A DNA stretch of 34,513 nt, taken from assembly GCA_900318825.1 (NCBI GenBank), contig ONMB01000016.1:1-34513 (forward strand), read 5' to 3'. Numbering within the stretch: the stretch's first letter is position 1; every line of letters begins with the position of its first letter. Below the pieces are notes generated by a model that was given only the letters and a program-made list of their open reading frames with translations, ran no database searches and had not been told where the DNA came from. The stretch comes from an uncultured Ruminococcus sp. GTDB lineage: Bacteria; Bacillota; Clostridia; Oscillospirales; Ruminococcaceae. The translations under genes were made by a program, and so were the position numbers. Shown here piece after piece: positions 16,067 to 25,169 of this stretch.

Positions 16067-17540
16067 CGCTCTCGTCCTCTTCTTCGTACTCAGACTCAGC
16101 TTCGTCTTCGTCCTCATCGGACTCCTCTTCGTACTTCTTTCTGCCAAAGAGTCTGCTGAAGAATCCACGCTTTTTCTTCTTCTCAACGGGAGCTTCTTCC
16201 TCGTATTCCTCTTCGCTGTCAGACTCGCCCTCGGACTCTGAGTCCTCGTCATCGTCATCAGCGTTCTCGTCCTCAAAGCTGTCCATATAGTTCTCGTTGT
16301 ATACATATCCGGTCTCGGAGATCATCTCCTCGCCGTTGTCAACGGGCTCGTTAGTTACAAGGCTGTCGTCCTCATCATCAGCAGCCGCGGGAACGCTGAC
16401 TGTCTCAGGCTCTTCGTCAGCAAATGCTGCCGGTGCAGCCTCAGGCTCTTCCTCAGGCTGAACGTCCGTACCAAAGCTGAACTGCGGCTCGGACTCTTCC
16501 TCCTTAGACTCATCATCTGCCTCGTTCTCAACGGCAGCCTGTTCGTCCTCATCATAGCCCTCTTCGCTGAACTCGCCATCCTCAGTCTCGCCCTCAGCGT
16601 TCTCTTCGCCTTCAAGCTCCTCCTCGGTCTCAACGTCGCTGAACAGGGCTTCAACGAACGTTCTGCTGTCGAATGGCTGGAGGTCGTCTATCTTCTCACC
16701 GACACCGATGAGCTTTACAGGTATGCCGAGCTCGTTCTTTATCGAGATGACGATACCGCCCTTAGCCGTACCGTCGAGCTTTGTGAGAACTATTCCGGTA
16801 ATCGGAGCAGTCTCGCTGAACAGCTTAGCCTGATTTACGGCGTTCTGACCGGTAGTTGCGTCGAGCACGAGGAGTACCTCGCGTGAGCAGTCGCCAGCCT
16901 TTGAGTCGATGATACGGTTGATCTTAGCGAGCTCGTCCATGAGGTTCTTTTTGTTGTGGAGTCGTCCTGCGGTGTCGATTATAACAACGTCGCACTCACG
17001 AGCCTTTGCGGCTTCGAGAGCGTCATAGACAACCGCTCCGGGATCAGATCCCTCGGCGTGCTTTACAATGTCAACTCCGGCTCTCTGAGTCCATACCTCG
17101 AGCTGGTCGATAGCAGCTGCACGGAAGGTATCAGCAGCAGCCACGAGGACCTTCTTGCCCTCGTTCTTGAACTGGTGACAGAGCTTACCGATCGTAGTGG
17201 TCTTGCCGGCACCGTTTACGCCGATGACCATTATAACAGCCGGTGAGAGCGAGAGGTCGAGACCTGTATCGTCACCCATGATCTCACCGATGACCTCCTG
17301 TATAAGCTCCATAATAGCCGCAGGATCGGTAATACCGCGTTCCTTTATCTTCTTTCTGAGCCTGTCGCAGATCTCCTCAGAGGTCTCCACACCGATATCG
17401 CTCATTATCATTGCTTCTTCGAGCTCCTCAAAGAGCTCCTCGTCGATCTTGGTAAAGGAATTGGTTATCCTTTTGAGTCTGTTGATGAACGAGTTCTTTG
17501 TCTTGCGCAGTCCAGCTGCGATCTTTGCAAAAATTCCCAT
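16053..17540 (-). CDS. ftsY: Signal recognition particle receptor FtsY with acidic C-terminal extension
   Basis: The SRP receptor GTPase that docks ribosome-SRP complexes at the membrane. A short N-terminus (MGIFAKIAAGLRKTKNSF) leads into the N domain, then the G domain with GVNGAGKTT (107-115), AAADTFRAAAI, DTAGR (189-193), TKLDG (253-257) and GVGEKIDDLQPF. The canonical fold ends near residue 301. A further 194 residues, rich in Glu, Asp and Ser, follow; they contain a basic hydrophobic patch KKKKRGFFSRLFGRKK at 454-469. In most FtsY proteins an acidic region and such a membrane-binding motif precede the N domain. GGAGA precedes the ATG. The gene follows smc by 73 bp. Confidence 0.96.
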   Translation of the reverse strand: MGIFAKIAAGLRKTKNSFINRLKRITNSFTKIDEELFEELEEAMIMSDIGVETSEEICDRLRKKIKERGITDPAAIMELIQEVIGEIMGDDTGLDLSLSPAVIMVIGVNGAGKTTTIGKLCHQFKNEGKKVLVAAADTFRAAAIDQLEVWTQRAGVDIVKHAEGSDPGAVVYDALEAAKARECDVVIIDTAGRLHNKKNLMDELAKINRIIDSKAGDCSREVLLVLDATTGQNAVNQAKLFSETAPITGIVLTKLDGTAKGGIVISIKNELGIPVKLIGVGEKIDDLQPFDSRTFVEALFSDVETEEELEGEENAEGETEDGEFSEEGYDEDEQAAVENEADDESKEEESEPQFSFGTDVQPEEEPEAAPAAFADEEPETVSVPAAADDEDDSLVTNEPVDNGEEMISETGYVYNENYMDSFEDENADDDDEDSESEGESDSEEEYEEEAPVEKKKKRGFFSRLFGRKKYEEESDEDEDEAESEYEEEDESDEDE

Positions 17541-17613
17541 ACTATCTCCTGATCTGCCTTATAAGGCTCTTATATAATAATCGTTTCAAAGAACACTTTT
17601 GTTACATCCGGTG

Positions 17614-20600
17614 TTACTGCACGTCAGCAACGTCTTCCTGGAAGTCCACCTGTTCCATCTTGAGCAGCTTCGAGATGCCGTCCTCCTGCATAGTTACGCC
17701 GTAGAGAACGTTTGCCTCCTCCATAGCGCTTCGTCTGTGGGTGACGAGCACGAACTGCGTCGTGTCGGTAAAGTTCTTGAGATACTGCGCGTACTTGCGG
17801 ACGTTTACCTCATCGAGCGCCGCGTCTATCTCGTCAAGGATACAGAACGGTGCCGGTCTCAGACGAAGTATTGCGAAGTATATCGCTATCGCCACGAACG
17901 ACTGCTCGCCTCCCGAAAGGGAGATGAGGTTCTTGATGACCTTTCCGGGCGGTGCAACGCTTATCTCGATGCCTGACTCCAGAACGTTCTCCGGATCGGT
18001 GAGGATAAGCTCTGCCTTTCCGCCGCCGAACAGCTCGACGAATATCTCCTTGAAATTAGTGTTTATGATAGCGAAGCTCTCGGAGAATATCCTGCACATC
18101 TCCTCGGTAAGTCCGCTGATTATGTTCTCGAGCTCTGCCTTTGAACGCTGAACGTCCGCTATCTGCTCTGACATAAAGGTATAGCGCTCGGATACTTCCT
18201 TGTACTCCTCGATAGCGTCAACGTTTACGCTTCCGAGAGCGCGTATGTCCCTCTTTATGTCGCTGAGCTGCTTCTGAGCCTCGCTGACGTCCTCGAGCTT
18301 TTCAGCAAGCTGCACTGCTTCTGAGCGGTTCAGCTCATACACCTCTCTAAGCTGGTTGATTATGTGGTCTGAGTCACGGCATACTGCCTCTTTCCTGTCC
18401 TCGAGACGGGTTATGTCGCCTGAGCGCTTTTCCTTTGCCTCATTTATCTCCTTGAGCCCGTTCTGAAGCTCCTTCACGAGACGGTTCTGCTCGGTGTGCA
18501 TTTCCTGACAGCGCTGTATCTCCTGAAGGTATACTGCTGTATTGTCCTTGAAGCCGGAGAGCTTTTCCTTCAGTTCTTCGATACTGCGGTTCTTTTCGTC
18601 GATAGCCATATTCTGACGGGCTATCGCTTCCTCGAAGCGGATATTTCCCGATCTCAGATCGTCGATGCTCTGTCCGATACGCTCTATCTCGAGCTCCTGT
18701 GCCTGAACGTCCTTTGCAAGCTCCATGCCGCGTATCTTCATCTGTGAGAGCTTTTCTGAGAGCTCCTCTCTCTGACGGCGGAGCTTCTCGCGGGTATCCT
18801 GTCCCTGTGCGAGCTGCTCCTCTGCTGCCGCGATCTGGTCTGCATTCTCGGCAAGAGCGGCTTCGGAAGTCTTTATCGTCTCCTCAGCGGCAGCTATCTT
18901 GCGCTCGGTCTCAGCTATGAGCTTTTCCGAGTTTTCCGACTGACTGCCGAGCTGTTCGATAAGTGAGCCAAGACTCGACATCTCCGCATTTATGCGAACT
19001 CCGTCAGACTCACACTGAGAAAGCTCTTCCTTTGCAGCCTCTGTGTCGTAACGGAGCTTTTCGGCTTCCGCACGCATTTTCTCAGCGTTTATCCTAAGAG
19101 CGTCCCTCTGCTCTTCGAGCTTTGCTATCTCGCTGTCGAGAGAGTCGAGCTCGTTCTTACGGGTTATCACACCGCCGGACTTCTGCGCCGAACCTCCGGT
19201 GAATGAACCGCCGGCGTTTATGACCTGTCCGTCGAGAGTTACTATCTTGAATTTGTAGCCGTACTTCTTGGCGATGAGAGTCGCCGTGTCGATGTCCTCT
19301 GCGATGACTATACGTCCGAGGAGCGAAGCGATGATACCGCTGAAACGCTGGTCGTAGGTGACTATATCGCAGGCGTTCGCAACGTAACCATCGCAGCTGT
19401 CGAGCCCCTGTTCGGTAAGTGTGCGTCCCTTTACCGAGGTTATCGGCAGGAAGGTCGCACGTCCGCCGCGCTGCTCTTTCAGGAAGCGGATACAGCGCTT
19501 GGCGATGTCCTCGTTCTCGACGATGATGTTCTGCATCGCGCCGCCGAGAGCCGTCTCGACCGCAACTGCGTACTTCTGCTCAACACCGATATTCTGAGCG
19601 ACTGTTCCGAAAACTCCGCCCAGACGTCCCTGCTTTGAGGCTTTCAGGACCTGCTTTACGCTTCCTGCAAAGCCCTCCATATTGTTCTCGAGGTCGGTGA
19701 GTATCTTACGGCGCTGCTGACGGTCCTTGAGGTCGTACAGTACGCGCTCGAAGTCCTCCTTCGCTTTCTCGAAGCCCTCACGGCGTGACTTGTAAAGTCT
19801 CTCCATGCCGCTCAGACGGTTCCTGAGCTCGCCGGACTTCTCCTCGTTCTTCTGTTTTTCGCTGTCAGCTTCGGACAGCTTGCTCTGGTAATCCGCAAGC
19901 GTATCCGCAAAGCTCCTGCTGCTGTCGCGGAGCTCTCCGAGACGTCTCTGTTCCTCGGTGATAGTCGCCTTTGCCGACTCGATAGCGAATTTATACTCGC
20001 TCTGCTTGATATAGAGCTCATTTATCTCGCTGCCGGCTTTGTCAACGCTGTCTCCGAGCTCGGAGCTGTCCTGCTCAGCCTTGGCAAAATCAGCCTCCGC
20101 CGCAGCTATATCAGCTTCGAGTACCTTCTTCGCCTCACCCAGTTCAGCGAGTTTTTTCTCAGCCGCTTCACGCTGTTCAATGAGTGAACGCTTTGTCTCG
20201 GCGGAGCTGTCAATGCTCGCCTGTGCAGCCTCTATCGCTTCGCGGCAGTGCTTTATGTCGTTCTCGAGAACGGCTATCCCCGACTTCATCTCGGAAGCTG
20301 TCTGCTCCTCCTCGAGCATCTTTCTTCGCAGCTCGTCGGAACGTATCGTGCTCTCCTGCATCTTTCGGTAGCCGGCTTCTATCTTCTGTTCCTCGCGCTG
20401 AATGTCGTTCTCGATGTTCTCGTACTCGCTGCGGCTGATGAGTATCTTCTCCTCAATTCCGTCGAGCTTTGCTTTCAGTTCATCGAGACGATGTACCCAC
20501 ACCGATATTTCAAGGCGCTTCTGCTCGGCAGCCAGCTTGATGAACTTCTCCGCCTTCTGCGACTGTATCCTCAGCGGCTCAACTCTTCCCTCAAGCTCAG

Positions 20601-21186
20601 AGAGTATATCAGTGAGACGGAGGAGGTTTTCCTGAGCGGCAGTCAGCTTGCGCTCTGCCTCGAGCTTCTTGTAACGGAACTTTGAGATGCCTGCCGCTTC
20701 TTCAAAAATATCGCGGCGCTCGCTGCTCTTTGCACCGACTATCTCGGCAATACGTCCCTGACCGATTATCGAGTAGCCGTCGCGTCCGAGACCGGTGTCC
20801 ATAAACAGCTCATTTATGTCCTTGAGACGGCATTGTCTGCCGTTTATCATATACTCGCTGTCGCCGCTGCGGTAGAGCTTTCTTGTAACGGCTATCTCCT
20901 CGCCCATATCCGGGAGAGTGCGGTCAGAATTATCAATATTCAGCGTAACAGCGGCAAATCCCATAGGCTTTCTGGCAACAGTACCGGAAAAAATAACGTC
21001 CTCCATCTTGTTTCCTCTGAGCGTCTTGGTAGACTGCTCGCCGAGTACCCAGCGAACGGAGTCGCCGATATTACTCTTTCCGCTGCCGTTGGGACCTACT
21101 ACCGCCGTCAATCCCTTGTCGAATGTAAGGCTGATCCTGTCCGGAAACGACTTGAAGCCCTGTATTTCGAGAGATTTAAGATACAT
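17614..21186 (-). CDS. smc: Chromosome segregation ATPase SMC
   Basis: The core of the bacterial condensin that loops and segregates the chromosome with ScpA and ScpB. The length of 1190 residues is usual. The N-terminal head has Walker A GPNGSGKSN at 31-39. Two long coiled-coil arms flank a hinge around residues 510-670, recognisable by GVFGTVAQNIGVEQKYAVAV and GYKFKIVTLDGQVINAGG. The C-terminal head has the signature LSGGEQ starting at 1090 and Walker B CILDEIDAALD at about 1115-1125. The start is 4 bp after the radical SAM gene, with a GGTGA-type site. Confidence 0.98.
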   Translation of the reverse strand: MYLKSLEIQGFKSFPDRISLTFDKGLTAVVGPNGSGKSNIGDSVRWVLGEQSTKTLRGNKMEDVIFSGTVARKPMGFAAVTLNIDNSDRTLPDMGEEIAVTRKLYRSGDSEYMINGRQCRLKDINELFMDTGLGRDGYSIIGQGRIAEIVGAKSSERRDIFEEAAGISKFRYKKLEAERKLTAAQENLLRLTDILSELEGRVEPLRIQSQKAEKFIKLAAEQKRLEISVWVHRLDELKAKLDGIEEKILISRSEYENIENDIQREEQKIEAGYRKMQESTIRSDELRRKMLEEEQTASEMKSGIAVLENDIKHCREAIEAAQASIDSSAETKRSLIEQREAAEKKLAELGEAKKVLEADIAAAEADFAKAEQDSSELGDSVDKAGSEINELYIKQSEYKFAIESAKATITEEQRRLGELRDSSRSFADTLADYQSKLSEADSEKQKNEEKSGELRNRLSGMERLYKSRREGFEKAKEDFERVLYDLKDRQQRRKILTDLENNMEGFAGSVKQVLKASKQGRLGGVFGTVAQNIGVEQKYAVAVETALGGAMQNIIVENEDIAKRCIRFLKEQRGGRATFLPITSVKGRTLTEQGLDSCDGYVANACDIVTYDQRFSGIIASLLGRIVIAEDIDTATLIAKKYGYKFKIVTLDGQVINAGGSFTGGSAQKSGGVITRKNELDSLDSEIAKLEEQRDALRINAEKMRAEAEKLRYDTEAAKEELSQCESDGVRINAEMSSLGSLIEQLGSQSENSEKLIAETERKIAAAEETIKTSEAALAENADQIAAAEEQLAQGQDTREKLRRQREELSEKLSQMKIRGMELAKDVQAQELEIERIGQSIDDLRSGNIRFEEAIARQNMAIDEKNRSIEELKEKLSGFKDNTAVYLQEIQRCQEMHTEQNRLVKELQNGLKEINEAKEKRSGDITRLEDRKEAVCRDSDHIINQLREVYELNRSEAVQLAEKLEDVSEAQKQLSDIKRDIRALGSVNVDAIEEYKEVSERYTFMSEQIADVQRSKAELENIISGLTEEMCRIFSESFAIINTNFKEIFVELFGGGKAELILTDPENVLESGIEISVAPPGKVIKNLISLSGGEQSFVAIAIYFAILRLRPAPFCILDEIDAALDEVNVRKYAQYLKNFTDTTQFVLVTHRRSAMEEANVLYGVTMQEDGISKLLKMEQVDFQEDVADVQ

Positions 21187-21190
21187 TCAT

Positions 21191-22174
21191 TCACCGCCTT
21201 TCTATAATAGTGATGCTGCCGTCAGCAGCCGGCGCTATCTTCAGTTCAACGCCTTTTTCCTTCATTTTCAGTATATTCGACCTGCCGTGACCGACAGCCT
21301 TGCTGATATCACGCGCCGGTACAGCTATCTTCAGGAAGGAGCAGTCCCCTGCAAGCTGTTCTATCCTCCTCAGGTATATCCTGCTCTCGCACAGCTCACG
21401 GAACGCCGGGTGGTAGAAGCCCCCGACCATATCCTGCTCCACGAATTCGCTCGCGTGGAGCCCGCATTTTATGACTCTGATGCCGAGCTTTTCTGCTTCA
21501 CCGAGCATCTCCGAGCATATCTCAACAGCTTCCTCAAAACTGTACGGAACATACTCACCGCTCAGGTAAAGCTCAGCAAGTTTTGTGCCGCTGAGTATGA
21601 CTACCGGGTAGATGCGCAGGGTGTCCGGCTTCAGCTCCGCGAGTTTGCGGAATGTCGCCAGATCCTTTTCCGTACTGCTCTTGTAGAGCCCAGTCATCAT
21701 CTGGAGCCCAAGCTCGAAGCCGTACTCCCTGATGAGTCCGCAGGCATTCACGACGTCCTCTGCCGAATGACCGCGCTCGTTCGCTCTGAGCACCTCTTCG
21801 TCCATGGACTGTGCCCCGAGCTCAATAGCCGTCACGCCGTACTCTTTCAGCAGCGCAAGAACTCTCCGGTCAATACAGTCCGGACGAGTCGAGCAGCGTA
21901 TACCGCGGAACTTTCCCTCGCCGACAAAGTCCTTCGCAGCCCCGAGCAGTTCAAGCATATAATCCTCGTGGATAGCCGTAAAGCTGCCTCCGAAAAATGC
22001 TATCTCCGTGTTCTCCGGCGACCTCACCTCAGCAAGTGCCTGCGAGCATACAGCCCGGACCTCGTCTCCGTCCGGAAGATGCTGAGCTCCGCTGATAGTT
22101 CTCTGGTCGCAGAAGCTGCAAAGGTGCGGACAGCCGATATGCGGCACGAATACCGAGATGTTACTGTGCTTCAT
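21191..22174 (-). CDS. Elp3-like radical SAM protein (COG1243-type)
   Basis: A 327-residue radical SAM enzyme. The iron-sulfur cysteines are C15, C19 and C22 in GCPHLCSFCDQ. Downstream are EIAFFGGSFTAI, GIRCSTRPDCI, ELGAQSMDEEVL and MMTGLYKSSTEKD, which resemble the radical SAM half of Elp3. The acetyltransferase half is missing, and a Gly-rich C-terminal AVGHGRSNI motif is present. The substrate is unknown; a tRNA link is only suggested by homology. The ATG at 22174 overlaps rnc by 14 bp, so translation is probably coupled. The location between rnc and smc is common in Clostridia. Confidence 0.88.
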   Translation of the reverse strand: MKHSNISVFVPHIGCPHLCSFCDQRTISGAQHLPDGDEVRAVCSQALAEVRSPENTEIAFFGGSFTAIHEDYMLELLGAAKDFVGEGKFRGIRCSTRPDCIDRRVLALLKEYGVTAIELGAQSMDEEVLRANERGHSAEDVVNACGLIREYGFELGLQMMTGLYKSSTEKDLATFRKLAELKPDTLRIYPVVILSGTKLAELYLSGEYVPYSFEEAVEICSEMLGEAEKLGIRVIKCGLHASEFVEQDMVGGFYHPAFRELCESRIYLRRIEQLAGDCSFLKIAVPARDISKAVGHGRSNILKMKEKGVELKIAPAADGSITIIERR

Positions 22175-22850
22175 AGCCCATAAGCTGGAGCGCTTCCTTA
22201 GCGGCAAGCTGTTCAGCTTCCTTCTTGCTTCTGCCCTTGCCCTTGCCGATGACCTGACCATTGAGACAGACCTCGACCACGAAGCGCTTGTTGTGGTCCG
22301 GTCCCTCCTCGCCGATGAGGACGTACTCGACCTTCTCCTCGGGATTTTTCTGGACGATCTCCTGAAGAACGGTCTTGAAGTCGCTGAATGCAGGCTTTCC
22401 GACGTGGTAGAGGTCGTCCGGCATGAAGTGCATTATGTGCTTTGCAGCAGCCTCCATACCGCCGTCGAGATAGATAGCGGCGATGACTGCTTCAAAGGCG
22501 TCTGCGAGTATCGAAGGGCGCTCCCTGCCGCCGGTATTCTCCTCACCCTTGCCGAGCAGGAGGTACCTGCCGAGGTCTATCTTCTGAGCAAATATATAGA
22601 GCGATTTCTCGCAGACGAGTGAAGCTCTCATCTTGGTGAGCTCTCCCTCTGCGACGTTCAGATTTTTATACAGGTAATCGGAAACAACTATCGAGAGTAC
22701 GCTGTCACCGAGGAATTCGAGCCTTTCGTTGCTTCCCGACGGCAGCTTTTTCTCATTTGCATATGAGGAATGTGAAAGTGCCTGATGGAGCAGCTCCGGC
22801 CTTTTGAAGCTGTATCCGATGGCTTCCTCTAATTTTTCTGTATTTTCCAT
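22161..22850 (-). CDS. rnc: Ribonuclease III
   Basis: Cleaves double-stranded RNA in rRNA precursors and other transcripts. The 229-residue protein has the signature NERLEFLGDS at 41-50, the second acidic site in ILADAFEAVIAAIYLDGG, and a C-terminal double-stranded RNA-binding domain (KTVLQEIVQKNP to GRSKKEAEQLAAKEAL). It begins two bases after plsX and overlaps the radical SAM gene. Confidence 0.97.
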   Translation of the reverse strand: MENTEKLEEAIGYSFKRPELLHQALSHSSYANEKKLPSGSNERLEFLGDSVLSIVVSDYLYKNLNVAEGELTKMRASLVCEKSLYIFAQKIDLGRYLLLGKGEENTGGRERPSILADAFEAVIAAIYLDGGMEAAAKHIMHFMPDDLYHVGKPAFSDFKTVLQEIVQKNPEEKVEYVLIGEEGPDHNKRFVVEVCLNGQVIGKGKGRSKKEAEQLAAKEALQLMGYEAQ

Positions 22851-22852
22851 AA

Positions 22853-23857
22853 TTATTCCTTTCCGGAAACTTCGTGCTTTGCTATATAGTTTTCAATAAC
22901 GCCGGAAACATCTGCCTTGACGCACTTCTCAGCCTGTCTTATGGCGTTGAAGAAAGCGAGCCCGTCCGAGCTGCCGTGCGCCTTGATGACCGGTCTCCTT
23001 ACGCCGAGGAGCGCTGAACCGCCGGTCTCCTTGTAGTCCATCTGCTTACGGAATTTCTTTATTTTGCCGAGTGCAAAGAGTGCACCTATTTTTCCGGTGC
23101 CGGAGAACATCCACTTCAGCTTGCCGGCAAAGAAAGCTCCCATACCCTCATAGAGCTTGAGCACAACATTTCCGGTAAAGCCGTCGGTGACAACGACCTG
23201 AACTTCACCCTTAGGAAGGTCTCTTGCTTCGATATTTCCGACGAAATTGAGTCCTGAGTCCTTGAGCAGCTTATAGGCTTCGAGCTCAAGGTCTCTGCCC
23301 TTTGTCTCCTCAGCACCGATGTTGAGCAGTCCGACCTTCGGATTTCTGATGCCCATTACCTTCTCGGCGTAGGCAGTACCCATTGCGGCAAACTGCACCA
23401 GCATCTCCGGACGGCACTCGGTATTCGCTCCCGCGTCGATAAGCAGGAAGCTGCCATTATCCGCCGGTATTACTGGCGACGGAGCTATACGTCTGATACC
23501 TTTGATACGCTTGACGATGAAGGAAGAACCCATTACCAGAGCGCCGGTGCTTCCTGCTGAGACAAACGCATCGCCCCTGCCCTCAGAAAGAAGGCTGAGA
23601 CCTACCGCCATAGAGGATTTTTTGCCTGATTTTATGATCTCCTTCGGCTCATCATGAATATCAAAAACATCATCTGTATGCACTATCTTCATACCTCTGA
23701 GACTTACACCGTTTTCAGAGGCACACTTCTTTATCTTTTCCGAGCTTCCCGTCAGGATTATCTCCGACTTCAGCTCCCTGACTGCCTTCTCGCAGCCTTT
23801 AAGCACCTCCAGAGGGGCGTTGTCCCCTCCGAAAGCGTCAACGATTATCTTCGCCAT
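22853..23857 (-). CDS. plsX: Phosphate acyltransferase PlsX
   Basis: Converts acyl-ACP to acyl-phosphate, the donor for PlsY in phospholipid synthesis. 334 residues from MAKIIVDAFGGDNAPLEVLK. The start at 23857 has AAAGGA upstream and overlaps trmFO by 20 bp. Other family features are KSSMAVGLSLL, GALVMGSSFIVKRI, IGAEETKGRDLELEAY, VVTDGFTGNVVLKL and GGSALLGVRRPVIKAHGSSD. The acyl carrier protein gene often found between plsX and rnc is not here. Confidence 0.96.
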   Translation of the reverse strand: MAKIIVDAFGGDNAPLEVLKGCEKAVRELKSEIILTGSSEKIKKCASENGVSLRGMKIVHTDDVFDIHDEPKEIIKSGKKSSMAVGLSLLSEGRGDAFVSAGSTGALVMGSSFIVKRIKGIRRIAPSPVIPADNGSFLLIDAGANTECRPEMLVQFAAMGTAYAEKVMGIRNPKVGLLNIGAEETKGRDLELEAYKLLKDSGLNFVGNIEARDLPKGEVQVVVTDGFTGNVVLKLYEGMGAFFAGKLKWMFSGTGKIGALFALGKIKKFRKQMDYKETGGSALLGVRRPVIKAHGSSDGLAFFNAIRQAEKCVKADVSGVIENYIAKHEVSGKE

Positions 23858-25169
23858 AACTGATCCTTTCAAGTTCAGATTTAAGTGACTTAACAGCACG
23901 TTCTGCATATGCGCCATAGCGTTCTTTTTTGTCCTTTATCCTGACTCCTATATCCGGCAGGATACCCATGTTCGCGCCCATAGGCTGGAATTTTCCGCTG
24001 TTGAACGGATCGCTGACATAAGCCGAGAGCGCTCCTGTCATAGTGTCTGCCGGGAGTCTCAGCGGTTCGAGTCCCTTTATCCTGCGTGCAGCAGCGATAC
24101 CTGCTATGAGACCGCTCGCTGCGGACTCCATATATCCCTCAACTCCTGTCATCTGACCGGCAAAGAATATCTCCGGTCTTGTGCGCATAGAGAAGTCTGC
24201 ATTCAGGAGCTCCGGGCTGTTTATGAAGGTATTGCGGTGCATAACGCCGTAACGCATGAACTCAGCATTGCCGAGTCCGGGTATCATCGAGAATACGCGC
24301 TTCTGCTCGCCGAATTTGAGGTTGGTCTGGAAGCCGACAAGGTTGAAAAGCGTACCTTCGCGGTTCTCGCGTCTGAGCTGAACGACTGCGTAAGGTCTCC
24401 TGCCGGTACGCGGATCGTCGATACCGACCGGCTTCATAGGCCCGAAGCGCATAGTGTCAACACCTCTGCGTGCAAGCTCCTCGATAGGCATACAGCCCTC
24501 GTAAACGCTGAACGGGTGAGTCTCAAAATCCTTGAGCTGCACCTTCTCAGCACCGATAAGAGCTTCGTGGAACGCAAGGTACTCCTCCTTGTTCATAGGG
24601 CAGTTGACGTAGTCAGCGTCGCCGCGGTCGTAGCGTGAAGCAAAGAAGACTCTCTCCTTGTCGAGGCTGTCATATGTCACGATAGGAGCAGCCGCGTCGT
24701 AGAAGCTGAGTCCGTCGCCGCAGAGCTCACGGATAACGTCAGCCATAGCCCCCGATGTGAGCGGACCTGTTGCGATTATGACAATTCCCTCCGGCAGCTC
24801 GGTTACCTCGCCGCCTATCACCTCTATGAGCGGGTGGGAGGTTATCTTCTCGGTAACAGCGTCAGAGAAGCGCTCCCTGTCCACTGCAAGCGCTCCGCCT
24901 GCTTCAACGGAATTCTCCTTAGCACAGGGAACTGTCAGCGAACCGAGCAATTCCATCTCGTATTTGAGAAGCCCTGCCGCAGACTCCAGTCTCGCCGCTT
25001 TGAGCGAATTCGAGCAAACGAGCTCCGCAAAGCCCTTGTATTTATGTGCGGGGGTGAACTTTTCCGGCTTCATCTCATAAAGGCGGACATTTATTCCCTC
25101 CTGTGCAAGTCTCCACGCAGCTTCACAGCCTGCAAGCCCTGCACCGATAACGCTTACCTCAGCGATCAT
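23838..25169 (-). CDS. trmFO: Folate-dependent tRNA-U54 methyltransferase TrmFO
   Basis: Methylates U54 of tRNA to m5U using methylenetetrahydrofolate and FAD. 443 residues. The FAD-binding motif VIGAGLAGCEAAWRLA starts at residue 7. The two functional cysteines are visible at 52 (VCSNSLK) and 226 (YEGCMPIEE), matching positions known in the Bacillus enzyme. LVGFQTNLKFGEQKRVF and ANMGILPDI are also typical. The ATG overlaps the topA stop (ATGA). Confidence 0.97.
   Translation of the reverse strand: MIAEVSVIGAGLAGCEAAWRLAQEGINVRLYEMKPEKFTPAHKYKGFAELVCSNSLKAARLESAAGLLKYEMELLGSLTVPCAKENSVEAGGALAVDRERFSDAVTEKITSHPLIEVIGGEVTELPEGIVIIATGPLTSGAMADVIRELCGDGLSFYDAAAPIVTYDSLDKERVFFASRYDRGDADYVNCPMNKEEYLAFHEALIGAEKVQLKDFETHPFSVYEGCMPIEELARRGVDTMRFGPMKPVGIDDPRTGRRPYAVVQLRRENREGTLFNLVGFQTNLKFGEQKRVFSMIPGLGNAEFMRYGVMHRNTFINSPELLNADFSMRTRPEIFFAGQMTGVEGYMESAASGLIAGIAAARRIKGLEPLRLPADTMTGALSAYVSDPFNSGKFQPMGANMGILPDIGVRIKDKKERYGAYAERAVKSLKSELERISYGEDNR

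Noticed and set aside
16053-16640. Acid-tail region of ftsY read as separate overlapping small genes (serine- or arginine-rich frames on both strands)
   Set aside because: The GAG/GAC-rich sequence stays open in several frames by composition; only the ftsY frame is continuous with a known domain, and rdgB begins in its normal place.
20918-22183. A 421-codon open frame on the plus strand opposite smc and the radical SAM gene
   Set aside because: It is antisense to two well-defined genes, has no ribosome binding site or recognisable domain, and its composition mirrors the codon bias of the minus-strand genes.
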